Position numbers and translations under genes: made by a program
In this document: in pieces, positions 21,901 to 35,100 of the stretch
How the letters are laid out: every line of letters starts with the position of its first letter
How positions within the stretch are numbered: position 1 is the first letter of the stretch
NCBI GenBank assembly: GCA_903813345.2
Contig: CAIIXF020000010.1
Coordinates: forward strand, 28,108,425 to 28,172,424
DNA: 64,000 nucleotides
Direction of reading: 5' to 3'
Origin: Owenia fusiformis
Lineage: Eukaryota; Annelida; Polychaeta; Sabellida; Oweniidae
Notes under the pieces: model-generated
The model's input: the letters and a program-made list of their open reading frames with translations, nothing else
Told to the model about the DNA's origin: nothing
Databases searched by the model: none

Positions 21901-22764
21901 TCTGATATGATCAGATTATCAGTCATTTTGTCTCCATTCTATCAAATCTTGGCTTTTAAGGACATGAAGGTCTCCTCAAAGTTGACTGCTCAACTAAAGG
22001 TATCTTTGATCTGTATAATGTTCTGGGCACTTATGTACTATGTTTCACAAACTCAGCAGTTAATATGACTACACATGGCCGTTTCATCGATCCAACACAT
22101 ACTTAAAACTAATTTTCATTACAACTTAACATGTACTTCAAACTCCCACAAATGAATGCAAGGCAAATTTTACATTTTGTAACAGTTTGCTCGAAAAATG
22201 AGGTTGATTTGAAATACCCATTTATGGTGCTGTTTGGCAATAATCTGTTTATATTTTATGTGCTTTAAAGCACAAAATTATGATATAAATCTATGAGACA
22301 ATCACGCAAAACTAAAAAAATAAGTAAAGCAGAAAAGCACTTTCAAAGGGTCTTGAACACTTTGGTCGTACTCTCAAATTGCACATTATCCTTTGTTTAC
22401 AAATCTCCTTTGTTTGCAAATCTCCTTTGTTTACAAATCTCCTTTGTTTGCAAATCTCCTTTGTTTACAAATCTCCTTTGTTCATCTCATTTGTTCACAA
22501 AACTCTCCATTGTTCATCCTTTGATTTGCACAGCTTCACAAATGAGAGTATTATTCTAAAATGTACTTGATTTCAATATGATTTCTCCAACTGGATCTTC
22601 CCTTGTAATTTTGCTGATGTACTGTTTTGATTTTTATGCAAACTGAGACGGCTTCACTCCCACGATAGGCTAAAATGCTTCGAATATCATTACGGCATTG
22701 AGATCAAATATGTACATATTTACACTATGTACACTGTTAAAACTATTTACAATTAAAACATTCA
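18999..22764. other. Convergent intergenic region, possibly long 3' UTR of the semaphorin gene
   Basis: No coding exon is recognised on either strand. On the minus strand, AATAAA signals occur at 20485-20490 and 19177-19182, so a semaphorin 3' UTR could run 2-3.5 kb toward the thioesterase gene. At 20970-21110 a motif around 'atgccctgacactga' recurs loosely. Short open frames here look random. Confidence 0.4.
22391..22482. repeat. 17-bp minisatellite with alternating A/G (34-bp higher order)
   Basis: Units of ctttgttt(a/g)caaatctc. Successive units alternate a, g, a, g, a at one position, so the real duplicated unit is probably 34 bp. A degenerate tail runs to about 22510. Confidence 0.8.
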
Positions 22765-23138
22765 CTATAAATAAACTTTTTTCACTTTATGGACTTTTGA
22801 TTCCACGCCACCATTCGGTAAATTTTGAGTTTTTGGCGTTAAATTCAACACAACGTTTAACTGTTTTTGGACTTCTGGAGAAAAATAATGTTGGGTTTCA
22901 CTATTTAATTGGGGGTCTGTATTGTAACGATTTTGCATTTTTGGGGTCCCTAGACACTTGTCCATCGCATATGTAGGAGGATCGTTCGACCGTTTATTCC
23001 GCCATAAAGATGCACGATAGCCTATGAAGAAGCCAATCACAATGGAGAGTACTATGCAGACGACTGTCGCTGCCGCCATTTCTGCTACTGAATATTGTTT
23101 GCTGCATGGTGCCGATTGAGATGCTCCAGTTAAAGGCC
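22765..23138 (-). CDS. Semaphorin last exon: transmembrane segment and cytoplasmic tail
   Basis: 374 nt from acceptor atattttcag to the stop at 22765-22767. About 20 extracellular residues with one Cys are followed by a single hydrophobic helix ([17 protein letters not shown]) and basic stop-transfer residues (RASLWRNKR). An ~80-residue tail ends HKVKKVYL. Type I orientation is expected. No proline-rich or PDZ-binding motif is obvious in the tail. Confidence 0.9.
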
Positions 23139-26100
23139 CTGAAAATATAGAGGGGTGAATGATTAAATAAAGAAAAGGATTAACTGGATAAAGATGTAAA
23201 TATAGGTATGGAGGTGAATAATCAAATATAGAATAAAAAAGAAAAAAGTAATGCCTTTAGATCTATAATATTGCAAAAAAGTTGCATTAGATATTCAAAT
23301 GACAGAAAAAAGTATTTTAAGAAAAAAATGTTAATGCCTTGAATATTGGGATAAATGATAATATTACATGTATTGAAGTGCATGTTAAAGAAACATTACA
23401 TAACTATAGTGCAATTGAAGTATACCAAACACCAAATGAAAATACACCATGCATTGTTCATACAATAACTAAACATATAAATCACGATTAAAACTCTTAG
23501 CACTTGGCTTTCTCATTCAACCCATTCCTAATGATTTGATGTCATTTCCAAATAATTTTAAGATTCAAATTTTGTGGTTTTTAATTCTTTCTACTTCATG
23601 TTAATTGTCTTTTGGTAATAACAAATAATACAGTTTGGCATTCAAATAAAACAAACAATAATTATAGTAGTTATTAAATACATCTCCATGACAGCAATAC
23701 CATAGTAGTAAATAAATAAATACATCTCCATGGCAACATGCGGTTGTTTCCTTGTGTTGTCAGGGCGTAGAACAAGCAGATAGATTGAGATAGGCCATAA
23801 TGTATCCATGACAATGACAGTATACATTACCATCACAAAAAAGAAAATGATTAAAGCATTCATTTAAGCATTTAATGTTATTCAAGCAAAAATAGTTCTC
23901 AAAATATTGACACGAAGTACAGTTTGATTTTAAAGTTTTGACTAATTTACAATATTTACAATATTTTGAGAAGCATCCATAAAAGTTTTAAAAGCAGCAT
24001 AAAACATTAAAGTAAAGAATGAATGAATGGGGTATGAACAGTATATATACATTTCGTAGTGCAACATTAACCCTCACACTACTGGGTTGTCTACCTAGAA
24101 CCAAATGGGTTAACATTTTAGGAGGTCATTACTAGAAGCTTTAATAGAATCAAGAATTTGATGAAAGTATGGCATCATGGTTTCCATGGTTACAAAAAAG
24201 TCTTAAATGCGTAAGCTTCTGGTAATAGCCCCAAATTGTTTTGGGGCAATCCCAGTAGAGTAAAAATATTTTCTCAAGCATATCATGGATTTCTCATGTT
24301 CATGAATACATCTGAATGTATCAATGTATTTTATATCCATCCACACAAATGTTTCACTTGATACTAAAAGTTATGATAGTAGTTATTCTTTATCAAAAAT
24401 ATGTCCCGAGAAGTTCAATGAAAGCTTGAGAAAAATAAGAGTATGCATTTTGGTTCAATGTACATTGTATAGAGGGGTATAGGGGGTTTTAGGGTTATAT
24501 ACACAGGAAAGATTGTTACAGGTGAGAAATGTACCAGTCAATATTCACAAAAAGTAACAACGTGTTACACTCCTTTTGAAGTGTTTTTATTTGGAAAATT
24601 AACTGGTAAAAATCACAATGGCTATACTAACACCGAATAGAACTCCTTGTAGCTTCTTCACTACTATAGTAACATTCTATGACATCACAACTTAATTGTA
24701 CTGGTAACCATAGCAACTGAATTGGTATATGAAGCAATTGATATTATAACATAGGAATTGATTATGGTTACCATAGCAATTGACTTTGGTATCCATAGCA
24801 ACTTAAATATTGATAACAATTAAAAATTGAAATGTGGCATAGCATCTGTGAAGACAATAAGTACCGAAAGTAGCCAGTGTTACCATAGCAACGGAAGCTT
24901 TATAGAAGGATATAACCAAAAGTAAACTATGAAGTGTTAATAACAGAGTATTGTGTGTGTTAGTTCTAAAAGGATGTTATGATATATGAATATATGAATA
25001 TAAGAATAAGAAATAAAAATAAGAAATAAAAGCTTTGTGCCATTGAAAACAAAGTGATTTTATTCAAGAAGACACAATTATAAAATAATAATAAAAAAAA
25101 CTTTTTAGCAAAAATTAACTAGATGAATATGTAAACAAACAAAATGATGTTTTCTATGTGTGAAAGAAAAATTCAAAATCCAGTGTAGATAGATGAACTA
25201 ATAAGAGACTAATGGTGCAATGTTCTAAATGTGCAAGTTAAAAAAATGCATTTCAAAAATATTTCAATACAAACACAAAACTACTCAATATTTGAAGAAC
25301 GAAATTTGACAAAATATACGGGGATCAACTTTCTTCAATGAAATACGACTGATTTTCTTAAACTGCGAAAATATTTGAATCCTTTGATATTTTTCAAAGT
25401 CGATCTTCACCAATAAGATATTAGCCATTGTGTATGACACTAGTAACAAGTCTTACCACCAACAGGAGGCACGGCATCAATATGGTTTGGTATGGTGGGG
25501 TCCACATTAGCGGGTTGTCGGGGAATATGGGTGGGGAGGATGTTGTCTTCTAAAGAAGAGAAATTAGCATGAATGAATGATTACGTGAGCATAAATTAAC
25601 ATAAATTAACATAAATTAGAATGATGAATTAAAATGAACACACCAATAATTCTAAGTGCTCCATTTCCTAAAATCAAATCTAAGTATGTGATATTTATTA
25701 AAAAGCAATTAATCAAGAAAAATTCATTATTATTAACTGAAGCATAACAAAGCAAGAAATTGATTTGAATTATACATATTTTTAATTAATTCAAAGCTCT
25801 AATGTTAATATAATAATTTCTATAATGCATAAATCATAATTTCTACAACTATTATATGCAGGAGGGGACTGTTCAACAAATATCCATCTTATTTATTGCA
25901 TTAATATTATTGAACAGTCCTCGAATATTACATTATTCATACAGAAGTAAAAGCGCTTCTTTTGTCTTTTAAGAAGTTCAATCAGCACTACTTTGTTAGA
26001 ATACAACACAATCTACAGGGTGCTCAAAAATAATAGCATTACAATCATTTACTGATATATCCTACTCAACTATAGTTGAACACCATGTATTTTTACTAAG

Positions 26101-29100
26101 TTACAGATCTACTTCTTTCAAAATTACAAATATTTCATGTTTTCATTTATGATGGATACTCCATAGAAAAATAAATGTAGGGATTTTTGAGAAAATAAAA
26201 TGAAAACATGAAATTGGTGTGATTCTGTTAAAACATTCAAATCAGTAGCTAACATCAGCCATTTAGACATTCCACTACAAGGAGTAACCCCTAAAGTAAA
26301 AACCCTACAAACCAAAATCAGTTAGAGTCAGAGAAGTTTTCAAGATAAAGTTAGTAATGTCAAGCCCATGATTCACTGCACATCCATACAGTGAAGCCAT
26401 TCCTAATTGGCCAATTCAGGTCACATGACACTCCAGCAGCTGGGATTAAAGAAAATTAGTAAGAAATGCACACATTTTCATACAAGTCCACATCAGATCC
26501 AACAAACTTGGGAGACAAACTCACAAAACAAAATTTTCACAAACAAAGAACAAATTGTTTAAAGAGTAAACATAACTTGTATGAAAATAAACATAATTAA
26601 GGAAACAAGAAATTTTTAGTAAAAGAAAGATTCCAAAGTAAAAGACACCAACCAAGATAGAAAAGGGATCAACAAATACAGCCCAGTGGTCATATAAATC
26701 CATAGTTGACACACTTAAGCTGTACATGTGATCAAGAACTGAATATAAGAAAATAGCTGATTGGTCCGCCACCTACGCTACCATGACAACACAAAATGGT
26801 GGAAACTAACCAGTTGGTTTGACTGGTGGAACAGTCTTGGTTTCGCCCGGAGGTACGGGGCATATACATTGCACACACTCCGGACAGGGCTTCACTGAGC
26901 TTTCTGTTGTTGGAGGAACTAGAAAATAAATTATTTCATTAGACATTTGTAATATATAACTGAATGATCCTCTCACAGATTCAATGATAAAATAATGCCC
27001 TCGGGAAGACATAACCTGGAAAAAATATTCTTTACTGGACATTGAATGGGCACCCCTGATGCCACAGGATGTGTGTGATTCGAAGTAAACATGCTACCCA
27101 TAAGCATTCTCATGAAAACAACCATGTGATGCAGTTACCATGACAGTGCTCTACACATATCTTAGAAAGACACGCATACAGAAGAAAAACATTGAATTCT
27201 TCAGAAAGACATGCCCTAAATTCACTCCAGATACCTCAGAACATTAAGCCCAAAAATTCAAAACATCCATGAAATGAACGAATCTTATAATCAAAAGCCA
27301 CATTCACAATGTTGTCAACACACCCATACACCAAGCAGCCTACCTTATCCATATAAAACGAGAAAACCTAATTGTTTTTTATTTCATTTGACATCATGTT
27401 TCTTCATATAGAAACATGATATCAATGGAGAAAAAATATAAAATGATTTTTTGTTAATATCCTTTTAGTTACCTTCAACAACTATCGGTGGCTCTGAAGT
27501 TCCACATGCGGGATGTTTTCCTGTCACAACATTCTGAGCGTGTTCCATTGAGTTCTCACATCTATTCTCAGTCCATGAACAATAAGGGTCTCTAAGCGCT
27601 ACACATTCTCTGAAAAGTAAAATATTTTCATGATGTTTAATAAGTTTCACACTACTATACCTTACATTTGGCTTTCATGAGCAACCCATTTGGCTTATTA
27701 GTAATGATTATATATTTGTTTTTATGTGTCTGTTCCTTATTAATGGTTTATCGGTTGAAAGTTAGATGTTGATAAGGTACTTTCAAAAATATACTAAACA
27801 ATTCAATTAGACAAACAAAGTATCTTATGCATTTCTAGGTGTTAGGTATGATAGTGTGAGTTTTGAGACTGATTTATAGAGATGTATAAACCAGGTAGAA
27901 GCAAACATTGAGATATTTTAATGGAGGGTCTTAAAAAAGTTAATTCTCACTCAAAGTATAAATCATACAATAAATAATTTAAAAATTCAATTGTCCTAAT
28001 CCTAAGAGTAGTATTTATTAGATGAGTATATTTACATACCCGCAGGTCTTCCTGAGGTGACACCTATGTAGAGGAATTGTCTTAATCTCATCTTCCGCCA
28101 CAATTACCAGTTTTTCGATTCCCTCACTTGGCTTGCGGTAAACTTTCAGATTGACAATTGTAGTTTTGGAATCAAATACTTGAATCTCTTCTATTATAAC
28201 AGGCTTGATCTCTTTGTCCCCAACATTGATCACTTTGAGGACTTTCCCATCATCTGGAAATGGGTAACAGGTTATTAAAAGCCAAAACAATAATAAAATG
28301 TTGAATAATTAGATGTAAGGCAATACAATAAGAACAAGTGCTTTTGGTAGAAAAAGAGATATTTATGATGGAATTTTTCAAATTGAGTAACCTGCTATAA
28401 TATGATAATTTTTCATTTATCTGTTATTCATTTGATCGAAAAAATAAATCCTGTATTTACCTGTGCCAACAAACATGACATCGTAATATTTCACTTTATT
28501 CAAGTTGTCTTCGCTGGCTGCAGGAACCTGCCAGTCTATGGCTATCTGGGTAAACCGTGATCTGAAGGTACAGAATAAAAGTATTAAGATATGTGATATC
28601 ATCTCTTTTCCTAGGGTTGACAACTTGATATAGATGGAGACAGTTATTTAGAGTAGCAGAAAACATTTTTTAATCAAGTATTATTAATAATCAATTTCAT
28701 CCCCTAAACATCTTCATCAACAAATAGTAAAGAATTGGCACAAATATACCGTTGACATGACGACAAAAAAGTGTAAATATCTTGCAATATACATTCATCA
28801 CAATGACTATAAATTGTACAACTAAAACGTGACAGGTATTTTAATTTGAAAGAAAGTATGATGTGTATCAACACATATTACGAGCTTTATATGTGCATAT
28901 TTTATAGTTTCTTTGATCCATAACAAAACATATCCACTAGTATTTAAACATTAAAAGCATTTTTGATATGATTAATTATGAGGGCATATAATTCCAAGTT
29001 TGCACTTAGAGTTGGCAGAGAACCTGTGATGTGATACATGAGCCTGGGGATAGGAAATCATATTTCAACTGGACATGTAATAATATGACACATTTGTGTC

Positions 29101-32100
29101 ATGACAACTCAAAATCACCATTATAATTCTGAGCAATATTATCTTCCTGACTAAAGTGAACAACATATAATTGTGACATTTTAGCCAAATATGCTGCATT
29201 ATGTAATAATAATCAAGTGTCTACATGTTTAAGGTATTTGTATAATAAAATAATTTGTTAATAAATATAAATTATGAGACCCTATGCAGGCCATTTTGAC
29301 ACATCAACCCAGCAGGAAATTATGATAATATACAAAATATAGTAGTAATCATTTTGGGGTTTCTGCCAAAAATGTCAAAATCCTTTTGAAGGAAAGAATC
29401 TGAGTAGCTATTAGAATGTGTGTCCTTATGAGTAAAATTAATGAAGACATTATAAGTTTGAGTATTTGATTTCAAAGTGTGAATTCCTGAGTTAAGTGAT
29501 ACATGTAATATAATACAATATACATTATACAGCTGTGTAAAGGATATTACAGTGTCCCTAAAATAGTCAATGATTTATACTTTTTATAAAATCGAGATAA
29601 AATGAGACAATTTAGTTCCTTTTGACTTATATTAAGTAGGTGGTACACAATTCATTGATAAGGATAAATATTTTAAATATTAAATTCAAATTTGACTCAT
29701 CAAATCAAGGAGGGGACATTTATTAAATGAGGTCTTTTATCAATGAACAAAACATGCCTTCCACCACGGATTATGTGAAGATCACATTAGAGTATACCTC
29801 ATATATGAAATAAAGAAAATTTCTGAAATCAAAAACAACTTTTTCTGCCAAAAACTAGTAAAAAGAAAACAAAAACAACTTTGTGTACTTCTCTACTTGT
29901 CCTTTGCATTTGATTTAACACACTTTGGATTTCTGCCATCATATTTAAATATTTCAGATTTTATTTGTATGACCTTTAGCACAAGAATCAGGTGTAATTG
30001 ACCTCAAGGGTCACGTACATAAGCAAGCAATTTTACAACAAATATTAAAGCATTACATATATATCAAATAACAAACAACAACAAAAAAATATGAATACTT
30101 TATACATTTTATAGGGCTTACCTGTGTCCACACCTGATTGCATTTAAAGAAGATAAATAAAAAATATTAAATTCCAAAATAAACAATATTTCAACAATTG
30201 TGTTCAAATCTGTCTTAAAAGGGTTACTCGCAAAACACATCCCGGATCTCTTGAGTTTGAGGCACAGTGTCAGGATCTCTTCAATTCTAATTATTTAAAT
30301 TACAGGGCCCGGATGTCTATTCCTCTCCATTAGACGATTGCCTGACTATTGTTAAAGCATCTTAATAGAGAAATTGTGTAATTGACTTTCTAATGATGCA
30401 CTTCGTTAGTTACTAATTAGCCCTCAGGTAATTTTACCTGTAAGGTGGAAACCTCATTAAGGTGGAACAAATTAAAACTAGAGCTTGCTACATTAAAGTT
30501 GGGTAGAGTTTCTACAAATGAAAGCTACCAAGTCCACTATGTTCATAATACAGTCTTATGCAAGGTAACAAGAAAAGGCTGAAGCTGGCCCATCATTTAC
30601 ACAAGTCAAAATCTAGGATATTTACTATTTTACTAAGGATGTGCATCGGACTGTAGTTATGAAGAACATTTCTTGAGCTAACAATGATAAATCAAGAGAA
30701 ATTTCTGATTGTATCTTAAACAAGATAAGTACAGTAATATCTTCGCTTTAAGTAAATTTGAGAGCTTCAATTTCATAGTTCTTCTGTACCAAAACCACAT
30801 GATTAGAATTTAGAATTCAAATGACTTAAAGGTGAAGGATGTGGTCTATGTTGATTCGATTAATTCCCCCCAAGGTGAAGGTTAAATAGTACACAAGATT
30901 GTTACAATATTAAATTGCAAGTTTTACGTCATGATGTGTCATAGGGTGACACCTATATGGTATCATGTCCTGGGTCAGGATATACTATTGTAAGGTAATC
31001 AATCAAACGATACCCAAGGCTAGGTATATCCATGAATCATTTATATGCAATAAAAAACTCTTTGATTGATCGAAATATAACGAGACTAGAAAATACTTTC
31101 ATCATCTTCAATCCATTACTTTATCCAATTATTTCAATTTATTTAAAATCGAAATTACTTTTTGTTCAAAAATTGTTTGTTGTATAATACCCTAATGCGT
31201 TTTTATATTTCATATCACATTTAAATTGACTTACACAAAACTTGTTTGTAGTAGAAGGGGTCCTCCACCATATGCTGGTACTGCCTTGTCCATCAAGGTA
31301 TGACGACGGATGAAATTCAGTGTTCTGTCTGATATCAGCTTGGAGTCATTCACACACTGCAAAATATATCACAGACAGGTGCAAAAATTTAATTGTATCC
31401 AGTAATTGATACCAAATGTTTTACAAAAAAACAGTGAAGTAAAATAATATTAAGTAATCATTTTCTATTTCTAAGACAAATACAGACACTCTCTTATATG
31501 TATACTAGCTTATAATACTAATAGAAATGCTAACTCTCTGGGATGCCCAATTCCTGACATTGTATAATGATTTACCTTAGCAGGATGTGGACTTGGGGTG
31601 TCAGCTAAATCCACAGGTAGCCAGTTGGACATAGGACTAGCTTGTTCCTTAAATTGCCCATTGAACGAGTCAATAATATCAGAAAACTTAAATGCGCAGA
31701 CTGCAGAGCCCGTAATGCTGTTTTGTGGGGTACTGAACACAGCGTATATCATGTCTGTACGCTCATTGTAGTTCAGTGATGCTTTGTAGCCTCCTAGACC
31801 AGGCTCTGATGTGGATTCTGCAAAATGAAGATGAGATTATTGTTTGGAAATCAATAGACATTTGACTACAGTATATAATGTTCTTCTCTATTATTTCTCT
31901 GTGTATTTGTTAATGACCCACCATTTCAATTTTGAAACGGGTACATTGTAAAAATGATATCTCTATCTGTGTTTTGAAACTAATGTATCGTAATTATCTT
32001 ATATCAAAACGTTAATGCAATAAGGAATCTCATTTAAATATAGAAAATAATCTTACGAATTTCATCAAAGAAGAATGGGAATTCTCCCGGAATGGAACAG

Positions 32101-35100
32101 TTCAGCCTCGTTTTGAAGAATGATGTAAATGAGTCAGGACGCAGAAATGAACCGCCACCTCTGTCATTCTTACACACACGTGCAACACGGGAATAGCGTG
32201 CCTGAAATGCAAAAATGACAAACATTAATGAGATAATACATTGTTAAACGACAAAAAAAAGAAATGTAAAAATTAAAATGTGACATTGATTTAAAGAAGC
32301 TAGAATAACATGGCATGGTTTTTGAGAGAGGTATAGTTTGAAGATATTATTGGTAAAGTATGGTACAGAACATATACACGACAGTATTAAAGCTGTAATA
32401 AATTCTGAACATAAAAATATGTTTTTTTCCTTGTCATACATGTGTTTTTCTACTAAAACATCTTTGTAAAGGTTTCCTATTAAAGGATGATCAAAAGATT
32501 CAAGATCCTGTTTCAACATTACATTGTTAAGTAAGTGAACGCTCCTGTCGTCTGCAGATGGTTTGATCTTCGTATTGATTCATTACACTGAATTCATCTA
32601 AGATACAAATGATTATCAAAGTCTTCATCTAAAGATTATTACATATATCGTGTCATCCAACGTTCTGGAAAATTTCCAATCTGCGAAAGTGAGAAAAATC
32701 CAGGGTCAATTTAATATTGTAACAACATACATTTGCCAATATCCTACCAAAATGAAGTGTGAAAAACTAGTTAAAAGGAAACCAATCAATAATGAATCGC
32801 CAAAAACATAAAGTCAATCTTAGCTAAAAATAGGAGTTCATTTAACTAATTGTAGCACTGTATTTGGTTACGTAAATCTATAATTCTATTTGGGAGAATA
32901 TTAAGCGAAGAAGGAATTCTCAATGGTAAACCCTGTAATTCTATTATACGAGAAAGATACGAGAAATTCAATTATGATCCATGTAGCATACTTTTAAATA
33001 CAGAAATATAGCCCAGCATGCAATGCTTATATGCGCTGTATTTGAAGGCCAGTGGGATTGTTGGGGAGTAATTGATGGACATATTTTGTTGCTTGAGCCG
33101 ATGATCAAGGGATTTTCAAGATGGTTAACGATGGACAAAGAAAACTGATCTCTGAAAGGCCTCAACACAAAAAGCTACTGATGAAGATAGATAATTTCAA
33201 TTTTATAACAAAACAAAGATGGTCACTCTGACATTACTTGACACGATATTAAAGTGATTCTTGGAACTTAGTAGATCTTTCCCCGATAGCAATGACATTT
33301 CCTTGTGTTACAAAACACTTACACAATCACATGTTCCATCGCATGTTGTAAAAGATATGGGTTGACTTTTATATGACATTCAACATTTGACAACATTTCC
33401 TTAATTCCTTTCCTGAAGTAACAATGGTCAGGTTTTAAATCCACCATAAAATGACAAGTGAAATCAGCAAGTAATGACATAAACAAGCATGAAATTAATA
33501 CTCTAAATTGTAGACTCTCAAACAATGTTGCTGTTTCATGATATTTTAGAGAGAATTAGAGAGGAATAAGGTCTTTCAGATGGAGATCACGCTAGATTCA
33601 TACGTGCTAACAAATGATGACATTTTTGGCAAGCGTTCCAGTCAAACCTGCATATAATCCTGTCTCAGTTAATAATCCACAAAGGTGATACTCACATATT
33701 CCGATAACATTAACAGAATGAATGCCAAAAATCCACATAGACACATAAGGCAGTTTATTATTTAACTTTAAGCTTGTTTGATAATGTCTATATGAGTTAC
33801 TATAATGCAATAATACCCATTACCGTTATATCTCAATATCTAATATAGAATCTATCATTGATCTCTCTTGGGATATTCCCAAATTGAGAATCGTAAAGTT
33901 CAAATATTTGATATTTTAGTAAGTTTCCTATTGGGACTCTATATCATTACACAAATTATTCCGTTTCAATTATAGATAGAAAGTCATGGTAACCAGCTGT
34001 GGTTAAGTCTCGTACCATTCCAAGTTAAAGTATTGGGCATAGGGATAAGGTCAGACAAGACAAAAATTGATCAGAGCCAAACTGATTCCAAAATTGTACA
34101 ATTTTATAGTTATTGTACTCCAAAATATATTCATAACTATAAAAATTCTCCTTCAGTAGTCTACTGGATATACCTTGTTGAAATACTGGTAATTACTTAA
34201 ACACCAGCAAGCAAACAATCAAGCAGGCCAAATCAAATATTTCTGTTAGGTAAGGATAAATTCCATGACCGTTGTTTCAACTTTGATTAAAGCTTCATCA
34301 ATTGTTTTATGCAATAGTGCCAAGTGTATTGTTATCTTAATTGCACAAGGAAGAATGTGCCTGGTTTGCCTGGGGTGACATATATATACTGCAGAGTAAT
34401 GAAATGCCTGTTTTGTAGACAGAGAATTCAAAGAACTAAATTGCGATCATACAGAAGACAAAATAGTACCAATCTATTATTGGCAATTCAGCAGTACCAT
34501 GAGTACTTATTAGTGCCTTCTCAGTGCCCAAAAGACCCACTTAGATCTCTCGAACAAATATCTTGCGAGAATATACATTGAACATGGTTGGTTACACAAT
34601 TACATATTGATATTGTTCTTACAAAATGAAATAGCATGGAACATGATGATAGGTAGAACTGCAGAGAAGAGTTACGCACAGGAACATTTCTCTTCCATAA
34701 GAGACAATAGGAAGATTGCGTGTTAAAACATCATCCAATAAAGAACCAATGACGACATAATTCAAGCGTCGCAGCTAATATACGTTCCATTACTGTTAAG
34801 TGTTACAAATTGCAGCGGTGCCAAAAGTAATTATATATTTTAGCCTCTGCTTGATAAACACTGTGAGATCAAATGCGACTCTCCACCTTAAGATCTCAAG
34901 GAATCAGTTGCTATGTGATTCTGATTAGTTTCTTAGCATCATCTTCAGAGAATTAATTAATGTTTGGTTGCATGACAACTTTTAATAATAACGATACTTG
35001 ATTTTGAATTTGTTTAATTGGCAACCCATTGAATGCTGCGAGGGATGACCAAGTCCCAGAATTCCTAGTTGAAGACATACCTTTCCACAGTTAATGTGCT

